Notes: a model not told the origin generated them from the letters alone. Shown: positions 35,053 through 44,441, numbered from the stretch's first letter. The stretch is DNA of 64,000 nt from JAQGMJ01 sp036498945 (GCA_036498945.1 DASYEQ010000036.1:1-64000); one strand, 5' to 3'. A program made the numbers and translations.

Positions 35053-36255
35053 ATGCGCATCAGCACTTCGATGATTTTCGACCTCGGCAGCGGCTCGATG
35101 TCCGACGCCCAGGCCGCCTTGTTCAAGACGCAGGAGCAGATGAGCAGCAACCGCCGCATGCTCTCGCCTTCCGACGACCCGGCTGCCGCCTCCACCGCGC
35201 TGAAGGTGAGCCAGGGCATCGCCGTCACCAAGCAGCAGCAGGACAACCAGAGCGCGGCCACCAACACCCTGTCGCAGGCCGAATCGGCGCTGGGCTCGAC
35301 CAGCGACCTGCTGCAAAGCGCCACGCAACTACTGCTTTCCGGGCAGAACGCCACCATGTCGCAAGGCGACCGCAACGCCATCGTCGCGCAACTGCAGGGC
35401 ATGCAGCAGCAGCTCCTGACGCTGGCCAATTCGCGCGACGGCGCCGGCGGCTATCTGTTCGCCGGCTATTCGGAAAATACCCAACCCTTCACCCAGGGTA
35501 CCGGCGCCGTCACCTACAACGGCGACGACGGCGTGCGTTCGCTGGAAGTGGCGCCCGGCCGCAACATGGATGTCTCCAGCGGCGGCGCCGACACCTTCAT
35601 GCGCATCAAGAACGGCAACGGCGTATTCGCCACTGGCGCGGGCAGCGCCAATACCGGCGGTGGCACCATCGACAGCGGCAGCGTCAGCAACCCTGCCGCG
35701 CTCACCGGCCACGCCTACCAGCTCAACTTCAGCGTCAGTGGCGGCAACACCACCTATGACGTGGTCGATACCACCACCGGAACCTCGGTTTCCACCAACA
35801 ACGCCTTCACCCCCGGCGCGTCGATCAATCTCGCCGGCCAGCAGTTCACCATCAGCGGCGCGCCGGCGGCCGGCGACAGCTTTACCGTCAGCCCCTCGTC
35901 CAACCAAAGCGTGTTCCAGATGCTCGCCGACGGCATTGCCGCGCTCTCCAATGGCAGCCTGAGTTCTTCGGTGCGCACCAGCCAGGTGAATGCCGCGGTG
36001 GCCAACATGTACCAGGCGCAGGACAAGATCAGCCTGGCGCGCGCCGGCCTGGGCTCGAACATGAACGAGGTCACCACCCTGACTTCCATCAGTGCCTCGG
36101 CCGTCACCTCGCAAAAAACCCGCCTCGGCGACCTGACCGACCTGGATTACGCCGCCGCCACCACCCAGCTCTCCGAGCAGCAGACCGCCTTGCAGGCGGC
36201 GCAGCAGACCTTCGGCAAAGTGACCAAGACCAACCTGTTCAGCTACCTGGCGTAG
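35053..36255 (+). CDS. flgL: Flagellar hook-associated protein FlgL
   Basis: Second hook-filament junction protein, 400 residues. Flagellin-like N-terminus MRISTSMIFDLGSGSMSDAQ and SSNRRMLSPSDDPAAAS, C-terminus with LGDLTDLDYAAATTQLSEQQ. Last gene of the flg run; a strong terminator follows 13 bases later. Confidence 0.96.
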   Translation: MRISTSMIFDLGSGSMSDAQAALFKTQEQMSSNRRMLSPSDDPAAASTALKVSQGIAVTKQQQDNQSAATNTLSQAESALGSTSDLLQSATQLLLSGQNATMSQGDRNAIVAQLQGMQQQLLTLANSRDGAGGYLFAGYSENTQPFTQGTGAVTYNGDDGVRSLEVAPGRNMDVSSGGADTFMRIKNGNGVFATGAGSANTGGGTIDSGSVSNPAALTGHAYQLNFSVSGGNTTYDVVDTTTGTSVSTNNAFTPGASINLAGQQFTISGAPAAGDSFTVSPSSNQSVFQMLADGIAALSNGSLSSSVRTSQVNAAVANMYQAQDKISLARAGLGSNMNEVTTLTSISASAVTSQKTRLGDLTDLDYAAATTQLSEQQTALQAAQQTFGKVTKTNLFSYLA

Positions 36256-36268
36256 GCCGGTAGAGAGA

Positions 36269-36296
36269 AAAAGGGCCGCCCGCGGGCGGCCCTTTT
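36269..36296. terminator. Strong bidirectional terminator after flgL
   Basis: A perfect 28-bp palindrome: AAAA, a 10-bp GC arm, its complement, and TTTT. It lies between flgL (plus) and the convergent REC-GGDEF-EAL gene (minus) and can serve both. Confidence 0.92.
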
Positions 36297-36316
36297 CATT
36301 GGCAGGGTGGCGACGC

Positions 36317-38506
36317 TCAGCCCGCGAGCGCCAGGCGCAGGCCCGGCACCAGGGTCAGCACCTTGCCGACGTCGGAGAAGCTCCACTCGTCGGGCGGGCC
36401 ATTGCTCGCCACGTCCTGAAGCAGCGCCGTGGTGCGCGCCGCGTTCAGCGGCCGGCTGAAGTAATAGCCCTGCATCATGTGGCAGCCGCGCCGCTGCAGC
36501 AGCTGCACCTGCTCGCGCGTCTCCACGCCTTCGGCGATCACCTCCAGCTTCAAGGCCTGCGCCATGGCGATGATGGCGGCGGTGATGGTGTCGTTGCCGC
36601 TGTCTTCGTGGATGTCGGTGACGAAGGAACGGTCGATCTTCAACTGGTCGATGTCGAAGCGCTGCAGATAGGAGAGCGAGGAATAGCCGGTGCCGAAGTC
36701 GTCGATCGACATGCGCACGTTCATCTCCTGCAAGCCCTTGACGGTTGCCAAGGTGGTGGAGATGTCCTGTACCAGCATGGTCTCGGTGATCTCGATCTCC
36801 AGCAGGTGGCCGGGCAGGGCGCTGTGCTCCAGCACGCGCCGCACCAGGTCGACGAAACCGGGCTTCTGGAAATGCGCGCCGGGAATGTTCACCGACACCC
36901 GCACCGGCGCCAGGCCCTGCGCCAGCCAGGCGGCGGACTGGTGCGCGGCGGTGGCGAGCGCCCATTCGCCGAAGGGGACGATCAGGCCATTCTCCTCGGC
37001 GATCGGAATGAATTCGGAGGGCGGTACGGTGCGGCCGTTGTGGTTCCAGCGCATCAGCGCTTCCACGCCGGGGATGATGCCGGTGCGTGCGTCCACCTGC
37101 GGCTGGTAGTGCAGTTCGAGTTCGTTGCGCTCCAGCGCCTTGTGCAGGTCGCGCTCCAGTTCCCAGCGCCGGCGGTCGGCCAGGTTGAGCTCGGGGCGGT
37201 AGCCGCGCACGTCGTTGCGGCCTTGCGCCTTCACCGAATACATGGCGGCATCGGCATTGCGCAACAGGCTGTCGGCGTCGGCGCCGTCTTCCGGGTAATG
37301 GGCCAGGCCGACCGAGGCGCTGATGAAATTCTCATGGCCGCCGATGTTGAAAGGCTTGCGCAGGGCGGCAAGGATGCGTTCGGCCACCTTGTACGCCTGT
37401 TGCGGATCGTTCACCTGGGTCAGCAGGACGACGAACTCGTCGCCGCCCAGCCGCGCCACCACGTCGGCCTCGTCGGCGCCGCCGCGCACGCAGCGGTTCA
37501 GGCGCTCGGCCACTTCGCACAGCACGGCGTCGCCTGCGCTGTGGCCCTGGGTGTCGTTGATCTGCTTGAAGCGGTCGAGGTCGACGAACAGGGCCGCCAG
37601 GCGCCCGGACTGCGCGCGCGCCGTCTCCACCGCCGCGTTGAAGCGCTCGCTGAACAGGCGCCGGTTCGGCAGTCCGGTGAGGTTGTCGTAGTTGGCGAGC
37701 GCCTTGATCTGCTCCTCGGCCAGCTTGCGCTGGGTGATGTCCTGCGCGGTGCCCACCGCGAGCATCACCTTGCCGGCTGCGTCGCATTCGGCCTCGGCTT
37801 CCAGGTGCACGTGATAGTTCTCGCCATGCGGCCCGCGCACGCGGAATTCCATGTTCACCGGAACCGCCTGCTGCGCCAGGCGCAGCAAGGCCTCGCGCAC
37901 GCGCTGGGTATCGGCGGCATCCGCCCGGTGAAACAGCGTGTCGGTGGTGAGGATCTCGACCGCGGGCGGCAGGCCGAAGATGGCGCGGCAGATGTCGCAG
38001 GCGGAGACGCGGTTGCCGCGCGGGTTCCATTCCCAGGTGCCGAGGCGCGCGATGCGCTGCGCCTTCGCCAGGGTGGCGCGGCTTTGTTCCAGTTCCTGGC
38101 GCATCTTGGAGGCGCGCAGCAGGTAGCGCGTGCGCTGCGCCAGGAGCGTCCATTGCGAGGACTTGACGAAAAAGTCGGTGGCGCCGGCCTCATAGGCACG
38201 GGCGATCGATTCTTCGTCCTCCAGGCCGGTCAGCATCAGCACCGGCACCTGGCCGCCGCCCGGCAGGTGGCGTAATGCCTCGCAGGTGGCGAAGCCGTCC
38301 ATCCCCGGCATCAGGGCGTCGAGCAGCACGCAATCCGGCAGGTGCTCGCGGAACGCGGCAAGGGCTTCGCTGCCGCTGCCGACTTCGCGCACGGCCAGTC
38401 CGTTTTGCGTCAGCACGGAAGCGGTGAGCATGCGCGCCACCGGGTCGTCATCGACCAGGAGCACGAGTTCGCTGGCGGGGGAGGGGGGCATGGTCGTCTC
38501 CTTCAT
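36317..38506 (-). CDS. Response regulator with PAS, GGDEF and EAL domains
   Basis: A 729-residue c-di-GMP enzyme under receiver control. REC domain (about 14-130; phosphoacceptor D63 in LLDALMPGMDG, Lys in FFVKSS), a PAS domain (about 150-265), a GGDEF domain with intact RLGGDEF (354-358) and FVDLDRFKQINDTQGH, and an EAL domain with GVEALMRW, IEITETMLV, IDDFGTGYSSLSYL and IAEGVET. Both catalytic signatures look intact, so both synthesis and breakdown of c-di-GMP are possible. Its ATG overlaps the stop of the hybrid kinase gene (ATGA), so that kinase is the probable phosphate donor. An ATG at 38491 is an alternative start. Confidence 0.93.
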   Translation of the reverse strand: MKETTMPPSPASELVLLVDDDPVARMLTASVLTQNGLAVREVGSGSEALAAFREHLPDCVLLDALMPGMDGFATCEALRHLPGGGQVPVLMLTGLEDEESIARAYEAGATDFFVKSSQWTLLAQRTRYLLRASKMRQELEQSRATLAKAQRIARLGTWEWNPRGNRVSACDICRAIFGLPPAVEILTTDTLFHRADAADTQRVREALLRLAQQAVPVNMEFRVRGPHGENYHVHLEAEAECDAAGKVMLAVGTAQDITQRKLAEEQIKALANYDNLTGLPNRRLFSERFNAAVETARAQSGRLAALFVDLDRFKQINDTQGHSAGDAVLCEVAERLNRCVRGGADEADVVARLGGDEFVVLLTQVNDPQQAYKVAERILAALRKPFNIGGHENFISASVGLAHYPEDGADADSLLRNADAAMYSVKAQGRNDVRGYRPELNLADRRRWELERDLHKALERNELELHYQPQVDARTGIIPGVEALMRWNHNGRTVPPSEFIPIAEENGLIVPFGEWALATAAHQSAAWLAQGLAPVRVSVNIPGAHFQKPGFVDLVRRVLEHSALPGHLLEIEITETMLVQDISTTLATVKGLQEMNVRMSIDDFGTGYSSLSYLQRFDIDQLKIDRSFVTDIHEDSGNDTITAAIIAMAQALKLEVIAEGVETREQVQLLQRRGCHMMQGYYFSRPLNAARTTALLQDVASNGPPDEWSFSDVGKVLTLVPGLRLALAG

Positions 38507-41500
38507 GCGGGGGCGAGCGTTTTGACAGCGTCGATGACACGCCGGAATTCACGTTCGGCTTCATCCAGGCGGGAAGCGGCGGACACCACTTCGCTGTGGC
38601 GGGCGTCGGCTTCGATCTGCGCGAACAGCTTGGAGACCGTGAGCGCGCCGATGTTGGCGTTACTGGATTTGAGGGTGTGGGCGGCCAGGCGCGCTGCTGG
38701 CATGTCGCCGCGCGCGGCGGCGTTCTTGAGCTGGTCGAACAAAGGCGGGGCACTGGCGAGGAAGGCGACAGTCAGGCGCGACAGCAGGCCGGGCGCGCCG
38801 CCTTGCTCCATCGCGCGCAGAGAGCTTACGACATGCGCGTCCAGCGGCGATGTCTGCACCGCCGCCGGCCGCGTCGGGCGCGTGACGGCCGCGGCAGGCG
38901 CTGCGCTGGCTTGGCGAGACGGTGTCTTTCCCGGCGCCCGTTCCGCTTGCGGCAGCCAGCGCGCCAGGATCGCGCGCAGGTCGCTCTCGGAAAACGGCTT
39001 GCTCAGGTAGTCGTTGAAGCCGGCTTCCATGCAGCGCTCGCGATCGCCCGCCAGCGCGTTGGCGGTCAGCGCGATCACCGGCAATGCGGCGCCGCTGGCA
39101 GCGGCCGACCCGGCGCGAATGTGGCCGACGGCTTCGAAGCCATCCATCTCCGGCATCTGGCAATCCATCAGCGCCAGGTCGAAGGCTTCGCGACCGAGCT
39201 GCTCCAGCGCTTCGCGCCCGTTTTCTGCCACCGCATACTCGTAGCCCAGCTGTTCCAGCATGGTGCAGGCGATTTCGCTGTTCACCGGGTTGTCTTCCAC
39301 CACCAGCACGCGATTGCCGCTTGCCGTGGCCACGGTCGCCGGAGCGATGCGTTGCGCCAGCAGCTTGCGCAGGGCCTGTTCGAGTTCCGCCTGGCGCAGG
39401 GGCTTTTCCAGGTACAGATCGATGCCGGCGGTACGCGCGTGCGCCGCGTCGTGCGCGCCGGACAGCGAGGTCAGCAGCGCCAGGCGGGTGGCCGACAGAT
39501 GCGGGCTGCGCTTGATGCGCCCGGCCAGGTCGATGCCGCTCATCCCCGGCATCTTCATGTCGATCAGCGCCACTTCGAAAGGCTTGCCGGCGGACGCCGC
39601 CGCGTCGAGCGCGTCGAGCGCGGCGAAGCCCTGTTCGACCGCCACGCAATCCGCGCCGCGATTGCGCAGCTGCTGCGCCAGGATGCCGCGGTTGGTCGGG
39701 TTGTCTTCCACCACCAGGATGCGCGCGCCGCTCAAGGCCACCGGCGCCGGTGCCGCCGCCTGGGGCTGCGTGCCCAGGTCCAGGCGCAGGCTGAATTCGA
39801 AGGTGGAACCGGCGCCGGCGCTGCTTTGCACCGTGATCTGCCCGCCCATCAGCTGTACCAGGTGCTGGCTGATCGCCAGCCCCAGGCCGGTGCCGCCGTA
39901 GCGCTTGGTGGTGCTGGAAGAACCCGGCTCGAAGACGCGGAACAGGCGTTCCTGAACCATAGGCGCCATGCCGATGCCGGTGTCGCGCACCGAGAAGCGC
40001 AGGTCGCAATGGGTCGCCTCCGTGCAGGCAGCCGCCTGCACCCGCAGCAGCACCTCGCCGCGCTCGGTGAACTTGACCGCATTGCCCATCAGGTTGACCA
40101 GCACCTGGCGGATGCGGCCGGCATCGCCCAGAAGCGCCGGCGGCAGTTCGCCTTCGATACGGCAGGCCAGCGCGATGCCCTTGGCGCGCGCGCGCGGCGC
40201 CAGCAGTTCGCCGATCTCCTCCACCAGCATGGCCGGGACAAACTCCTCCGGCTGCAATTCCATCCTGCCGGCCTCGATTTTCGAGAAATCGAGGATGTCG
40301 TTGATGATCTCCAGCAGGGCTTCGCCGGAGCGGTAGGCGGTTTCGGCGAAGCGGCGCTGACGGTCGTCGAGCGCGGTGCCGAGCAACAGCTCGGTCATGC
40401 CCAGCACGCCATTCATCGGCGTGCGGATCTCGTGGCTCATGTTGGCGAGGAACTGCGACTTGGCGCGGCTGGCCGCCAGCGCGTCTTCGGTGGCCTGGCG
40501 CAGTTGCGCCTGCTGGCGCCGCGATTCGGTGACATCTTCGGAAATGCCCAGCAGGTAGCGCGGGGTGCCGTTCTTGTCGCGGATCGGCAGCTTGCGCGTG
40601 AGCAGCGAACGCAACTCGCCGTCGGGGCCGACAAAGTCGTCGCTTTCGATCACCATCGGCTCGGCCGCATGCAGGGCGACGCGGTCCTGGGCGATGTAGC
40701 GCGCGGCGATGGCCGTATCAAAAAAGTCGTGGTCGGTCTTGCCGACGAAGGAGTCGCGCGGGATGCCGAGGATGTTTTCGGCGGCGCGGTTGATGCGCTG
40801 GTAGCTGAGGTTGCCGGCGTCCTTGACGAACACCATGGCGGGGATGTTCTCCACCACCGAGTCGAGGAACTCCTCGGCCTGGGTGAGCGCCTGCTCCTTC
40901 AGCTTGCGGTCGGTGATGTCGAGTTCCACCGCCATGAATTTTTCGATGCGCCCCGTGGTGTCGTATATCGGCTGCACCTCGACGTCGAGCCAGTATTCGC
41001 GGCCATCGCGCGCGTAGTTGAGGATCTCGCAATGAAAGCCCAGGCCCAGCGTCAGGCGTTCGCGCATCATCGCCACCGTGGCGGGGTCGGTGCCCGCGCC
41101 TTGCAGGAGGCTGCCGGGCTTGCGGCCGCGCACGTCTTCCAGGGTATAGCCGGCGAGGCGGGTGAAGCCCTCGTTGACCCACAGCACCAGCCCGGAAGCG
41201 TCGGTGATGATCACCGCGCTGTGCGTGCGCGAGGCCACCATCGCCAGGTCGCGCGCCTCCTGTTCGCTGCGCGCCAGCTGCCGGCTGCGCTCGATCGCCT
41301 CCTGGTGCGCCAGCTCAAGCCGGCGGCGGTCGCGCTCCATGCTCTCGGTCATGGCGGTGAAGGCGCTGCGCAGGTCGAACACCTCGTTGCCCCCGCGTGT
41401 GTCGATCGCGGCGGTGGCGCCATGGCGCAGGGCCAGCGCGATGGCGCGGGCGCGTAACTCGCGCAAGGGACGCGTCAGCTCCAGCGCCAGCCAGGCGCCG

Positions 41501-41646
41501 CCCATCAGCGCCAGGCCGAGCGAAAGCACGGCCACCAGCCCGCTATGAAACATATAGCCCAGGCCCGCCGGCACGGTGGCGACCAGCACCAGCAGGCCGA
41601 TCTGCGCGCCGGCGATCGGCGCGTGCTGCAGGGTGCGCCGGATCAT
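38503..41646 (-). CDS. Hybrid sensor histidine kinase (HAMP-PAS-PAS-HK-REC-REC-HPt)
   Basis: A 1047-residue phosphorelay kinase. It has two closely spaced membrane helices (about 15-33, 36-54), a HAMP-like segment, two PAS domains (about 150-275, 285-395), kinase core with H405 (MSHEIRTPMNG), NLMGNAVKFTERG and RDTGIGM, two receivers (ILVVEDNPTNRG and VLVVEDNPVNSE) and a C-terminal HPt with H990 (HTLKSSNANIG). The start at 41644-41646 follows AGGAAGG; the frame stays open further upstream but without a ribosome site. It overlaps the stop of a 33-codon ORF upstream and the start of the REC-GGDEF-EAL gene downstream, suggesting a coupled operon. Confidence 0.92.
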   Translation of the reverse strand: MIRRTLQHAPIAGAQIGLLVLVATVPAGLGYMFHSGLVAVLSLGLALMGGAWLALELTRPLRELRARAIALALRHGATAAIDTRGGNEVFDLRSAFTAMTESMERDRRRLELAHQEAIERSRQLARSEQEARDLAMVASRTHSAVIITDASGLVLWVNEGFTRLAGYTLEDVRGRKPGSLLQGAGTDPATVAMMRERLTLGLGFHCEILNYARDGREYWLDVEVQPIYDTTGRIEKFMAVELDITDRKLKEQALTQAEEFLDSVVENIPAMVFVKDAGNLSYQRINRAAENILGIPRDSFVGKTDHDFFDTAIAARYIAQDRVALHAAEPMVIESDDFVGPDGELRSLLTRKLPIRDKNGTPRYLLGISEDVTESRRQQAQLRQATEDALAASRAKSQFLANMSHEIRTPMNGVLGMTELLLGTALDDRQRRFAETAYRSGEALLEIINDILDFSKIEAGRMELQPEEFVPAMLVEEIGELLAPRARAKGIALACRIEGELPPALLGDAGRIRQVLVNLMGNAVKFTERGEVLLRVQAAACTEATHCDLRFSVRDTGIGMAPMVQERLFRVFEPGSSSTTKRYGGTGLGLAISQHLVQLMGGQITVQSSAGAGSTFEFSLRLDLGTQPQAAAPAPVALSGARILVVEDNPTNRGILAQQLRNRGADCVAVEQGFAALDALDAAASAGKPFEVALIDMKMPGMSGIDLAGRIKRSPHLSATRLALLTSLSGAHDAAHARTAGIDLYLEKPLRQAELEQALRKLLAQRIAPATVATASGNRVLVVEDNPVNSEIACTMLEQLGYEYAVAENGREALEQLGREAFDLALMDCQMPEMDGFEAVGHIRAGSAAASGAALPVIALTANALAGDRERCMEAGFNDYLSKPFSESDLRAILARWLPQAERAPGKTPSRQASAAPAAAVTRPTRPAAVQTSPLDAHVVSSLRAMEQGGAPGLLSRLTVAFLASAPPLFDQLKNAAARGDMPAARLAAHTLKSSNANIGALTVSKLFAQIEADARHSEVVSAASRLDEAEREFRRVIDAVKTLAPA

Positions 41647-41744
41647 CCGCGCCTTCCTGCCCGACGCAGCATCCGGGCGCGGCGCGCGAACGCGGCGGCG
41701 GTGGCTAGCGAAAGGCTCAGCAGGGCGGCGACGCAGAAGGCCAT
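41643..41744 (-). CDS. Possible 33-residue membrane peptide ahead of the hybrid kinase
   Basis: A short ORF coding for MAFCVAALLSLSLATAAAF followed by an Arg-rich tail (ARRARMLRRAGRRG). The first 19 residues could span the membrane once with the basic tail inside. CCGGAG sits five bases before the ATG, and its TGA overlaps the kinase ATG (ATGA), so translation of the two would be coupled. It could be a small kinase partner or a leader that sets kinase translation. No family recognised; short length keeps the call tentative. Confidence 0.5.
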   Translation of the reverse strand: MAFCVAALLSLSLATAAAFARRARMLRRAGRRG

Positions 41745-41838
41745 GATTTCTCCGGATGCCCGCGAGGGCGAAAAGGGGGCGGGCGGAAGCCAGCCTTATC
41801 TCCGGTTTTCGGCCGCCGGGCGCTGAACTTGAGCGGAA

Positions 41839-41925
41839 GTGGGAAGAACGTCGCGGCGAGTGCGAATAGTGGGTCGCGGGCGCATCAAGCGGTGGCGCAC
41901 TCGCCGCGGATGCGGCCAGTCCCAC
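41839..41925. repeat. Large nested inverted repeat upstream of the kinase operon
   Basis: CGCGGCGAGTGCG (41852-41864) and CGCACTCGCCGCG (41896-41908) are perfect 13-bp arms around 31 bases. Outer arms GTGGGA (41839-41844) and TCCCAC (41920-41925) also pair. The element lies between the receiver gene's terminator and the small ORF, where the promoter or 5' leader of the kinase operon is expected. It is not followed by a T-run in either direction. Confidence 0.55.
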
Positions 41926-41931
41926 AGGCGC

Positions 41932-41967
41932 AAAAGGCCGGCGCTGCGCGTCGCGCGCAGGTGCCGG
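41932..41967 (-). terminator. Intrinsic terminator of the receiver gene at 41987-42478
   Basis: On the minus strand a stem of five (CCGGC/GCCGG) plus seven (CTGCGCG/CGCGCAG) base pairs with a three-base loop, followed by CCTTTT. It starts 20 bases after the receiver stop and separates that gene from the kinase operon. Confidence 0.65.
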
Positions 41968-41986
41968 TGGGAGCGTGCCTGGAGAT

Positions 41987-42478
41987 TTAGTGGAACTGCG
42001 CCAAGCCGGGCCGGCCGCTTGCGGGCACGTCCAGCCAATGCGAATTGGCGGCTTCCAGCGAGCGGTCGGCGAAAGCGGCGGCGAGCGGGCGGGCGCGCAG
42101 GGCTTCGCGCAGCAGCAGGAGCGTACGCAGGCGGGCGACGAATTCGGTGGAGTCGACCGGCAGGTTGAGGAAATCGGTGGCCCCCAGCTTCCAGGCCAGC
42201 GAGCGCACCCGCGCCAGGCCCGCCACCTGCGGCAGCATCAGCAGGACCGGCACCTCGGCCAGGTGCGGCATGGCGCGAAAGCGGCGCAGGAATTCCAGCC
42301 CGTCGCAGGCGCGCATCATATGGTCGGCCAGCACCAGGTCGGGCTGGTGTTCGGCGCACCAGTCCAGTGCCGCTGCCGGGTGGTTGAAGCCTTGCACCTG
42401 CTTGAGCCCGGCGTCCAGCGCCAGGGCGCACAGGGCGCCTACCTGCTCCGGCGAGTCGCTGACGATGACGATTTGCAT
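41987..42478 (-). CDS. Degenerate receiver-domain protein
   Basis: A 163-residue stand-alone receiver-like protein starting MQIVIVSDSPEQVGALC. The phosphoacceptor-position Asp is present (D52 in LVLADHMM). But the acidic pair is reduced to S-D, the switch Thr is replaced (VLLMLPQV) and the conserved Lys is replaced (DFLNLPVD). A C-terminal tail of about 40 residues follows. Such pseudo-receivers usually act without phosphorylation. The ATG at 42476-42478 is preferred over an in-frame TTG 12 bases upstream. It is transcribed on its own, divergent from the diguanylate cyclase gene. Confidence 0.8.
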   Translation of the reverse strand: MQIVIVSDSPEQVGALCALALDAGLKQVQGFNHPAAALDWCAEHQPDLVLADHMMRACDGLEFLRRFRAMPHLAEVPVLLMLPQVAGLARVRSLAWKLGATDFLNLPVDSTEFVARLRTLLLLREALRARPLAAAFADRSLEAANSHWLDVPASGRPGLAQFH

Positions 42479-42685
42479 GGGAGATCCCAATAACTGTTGA
42501 TCGGTTACCTCCCGGATATCGGCGCCCTGCGGCGGAACTTTAGGAAGAATTTTCGTCCCCGCGCGCGCAAGCCCGGCGCCCTCTGAAATAACGGCAAAAA
42601 GCCGCCTTGTTCAAGGCCTGGAATAGCCCGGCCGCGGCTATGCTGGCTGGACCCTAGCGCTTTTGGATGCGAAAGAGGCGTAGCC

Positions 42686-44425
42686 ATGTCCGCTGTCATG
42701 CCAAACAATATCAATCCCACTGAAATCGCCCGCGAAACCATCCGCCGGTTGGCGATGCAACGCATCGCCCCGACTCCCGACAACTACAGTCGCCTATATG
42801 CCGAGATTTCGGGTGAGGAAATCCTGCACCCTGCCGCCAACGTCCTGAACGACCTCGGCAACGAGCTGGCGCGCAAGAGCGGGGCCGCCGCGCTCGAAGG
42901 CCGCGCCTTGCTGCAAAGCGTGAAACGCCAGAAATGGGACGATGCCCGCGACCAGTTGATGACCCTGGCACGTGCCCAGGGCGGTGAGCCGCCAGCCTGG
43001 CATGTGCTGCTGCGCGATCTCCTGAAACAGTGGGAGCTGCGCCACGAGGGGCTGCCGCAGGGGCGCAAGCGCGAAGCTCTCGAGCACGTGCTGGACAACT
43101 CGCGCAGCGACGCCGCCAAGATGTTCCAGCGCCTGACCGCGCTGGTCAAATCCTGGGCCGAGACGATGGTGGCGCGCACCACCGAAACCGCGCTTTCCTC
43201 CGACCGTGCCGCCGATCCGGAAGAGCTGCCGCGCTTCCTGCGCGACGTCCTGGCCCAGACGCTCGATTTTGCCGTCACCAACCGCTTGGGCTACAGTCCG
43301 CAACTGGCCGGCGAGGGCGCGCGTATCGCCATGCTGTTCCGCGAAGCAGCCAACCTGAAGGACTGCAACAAGGCCGCGCAAGCGCTGCAGCAGCTGTGGA
43401 TCAAGCTCGAGCTGCGCGGCGAGTCAGTGGACGAACTGATGCGCGGCCTGCTGACCCTGGTCAAGCTGTTGACGCAAAACGTCGGCGAGCTGGCCAGCGG
43501 CGACGACTGGCTGAAAAACCAGATGGAACGCGCAGACCAGTTGCTCAAGGAGCCCCTGGACGTGAAGGCCTTGCACGAGGCCGAACGCGGCTTCCGCGAA
43601 GTGGTGTATCGCCAGAGCAGCCTGAAGAGCAGCCTGGACAGCGCCAAGACGGCGCTCAAGACCATGGTCAGCCTGTTCATCGACCGCCTGGGCCAGATGA
43701 GCGAATCGACCGGCGGCTACCAGGACAAATTCGCCGCCTACGCCGCGCAGATCGAGGCGGCGCCCGACATCCGCCAGATTTCGGATGTGCTGGGCAAGCT
43801 GCTGGCCGACACCCGCGGCGCCCAGGCCGACATGCAGGCCACCCGCGACGAACTGCTGCGCATGCGCGAGGAGGCGCAGAGCCACGAGACCCGCGTCCAT
43901 GATCTGGAGCAGGAACTCGAACAGGTGGGGCGCCTGGTGAAGGAGGATGCACTTACCACCACGCTCAACCGCCGCGGCATGGAAGAGGCCTTCGCGGTGG
44001 AAGCCGCGCGCACCGAGCGCAGCGGCGCACCGCTGGCGGTGGCCCTGCTGGACGTCGACAACTTCAAGCAGCTCAACGACAAGCTCGGCCACCAGGCCGG
44101 CGACGAGGCGCTCAAATACCTGGCCGGCGTGCTGCGCCAGACCGTGCGGCCGTCGGATGCGGTAGCGCGCTTCGGCGGCGAGGAATTCGTCCTGCTCTTG
44201 CCGGCCACCGATGTCGAAGAGGCAGTGCAGGTGATGACGCGGGTGCAGCGCACCCTCACGCGCAAGTTCTTCCTGCATAACAACGAACGCGTGCTGATCA
44301 CCTTCTCCGCCGGCGTTGCCGTGCGTACGCCCGGCGAGGCGCGCGATGCCCTGATCGAGCGCGCCGACAGCGCCATGTACCAGGCCAAGCAAAGCGGCAA
44401 GAACCGGGTGTGCGTGGCCCCGTAA
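42686..44425 (+). CDS. Diguanylate cyclase with a long helical N-terminus
   Basis: A 579-residue cytoplasmic protein. The first 400 residues are helical with no recognised domain and no membrane segment; coiled-coil is likely at about 365-415 (DELLRMREEAQSHETRVHDL). The C-terminal GGDEF domain starts near 415 (DALTTTLNRRGMEEAF), has LLDVDNFKQLNDKLGHQAGD and active-site GGEEF at 497-501. It should make c-di-GMP; no RxxD inhibitory site is obvious just before GGEEF. GAGG precedes the ATG at 42686; a second ATG lies 12 bases later. Confidence 0.9.
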   Translation: MSAVMPNNINPTEIARETIRRLAMQRIAPTPDNYSRLYAEISGEEILHPAANVLNDLGNELARKSGAAALEGRALLQSVKRQKWDDARDQLMTLARAQGGEPPAWHVLLRDLLKQWELRHEGLPQGRKREALEHVLDNSRSDAAKMFQRLTALVKSWAETMVARTTETALSSDRAADPEELPRFLRDVLAQTLDFAVTNRLGYSPQLAGEGARIAMLFREAANLKDCNKAAQALQQLWIKLELRGESVDELMRGLLTLVKLLTQNVGELASGDDWLKNQMERADQLLKEPLDVKALHEAERGFREVVYRQSSLKSSLDSAKTALKTMVSLFIDRLGQMSESTGGYQDKFAAYAAQIEAAPDIRQISDVLGKLLADTRGAQADMQATRDELLRMREEAQSHETRVHDLEQELEQVGRLVKEDALTTTLNRRGMEEAFAVEAARTERSGAPLAVALLDVDNFKQLNDKLGHQAGDEALKYLAGVLRQTVRPSDAVARFGGEEFVLLLPATDVEEAVQVMTRVQRTLTRKFFLHNNERVLITFSAGVAVRTPGEARDALIERADSAMYQAKQSGKNRVCVAP

Positions 44426-44441
44426 CACGGGCCCGGGCGGC

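Noticed and set aside
36299..38275. A 658-codon plus-strand frame opposite the GGDEF-EAL gene
   Set aside because: Antisense shadow; begins at the flgL terminator with no ribosome site.
38596..41457. A 953-codon open frame on the plus strand
   Set aside because: It is antisense to the hybrid kinase, lacks a ribosome site and shows only low-complexity Arg/Ala/His/Gln-rich sequence, as expected for shadow frames in GC-rich DNA.
42596..42617. GCCTTG-TT-CAAGGC hairpin with an A-run as a minus-strand terminator
   Set aside because: No minus-strand gene ends upstream of it; it lies in a divergent promoter region.
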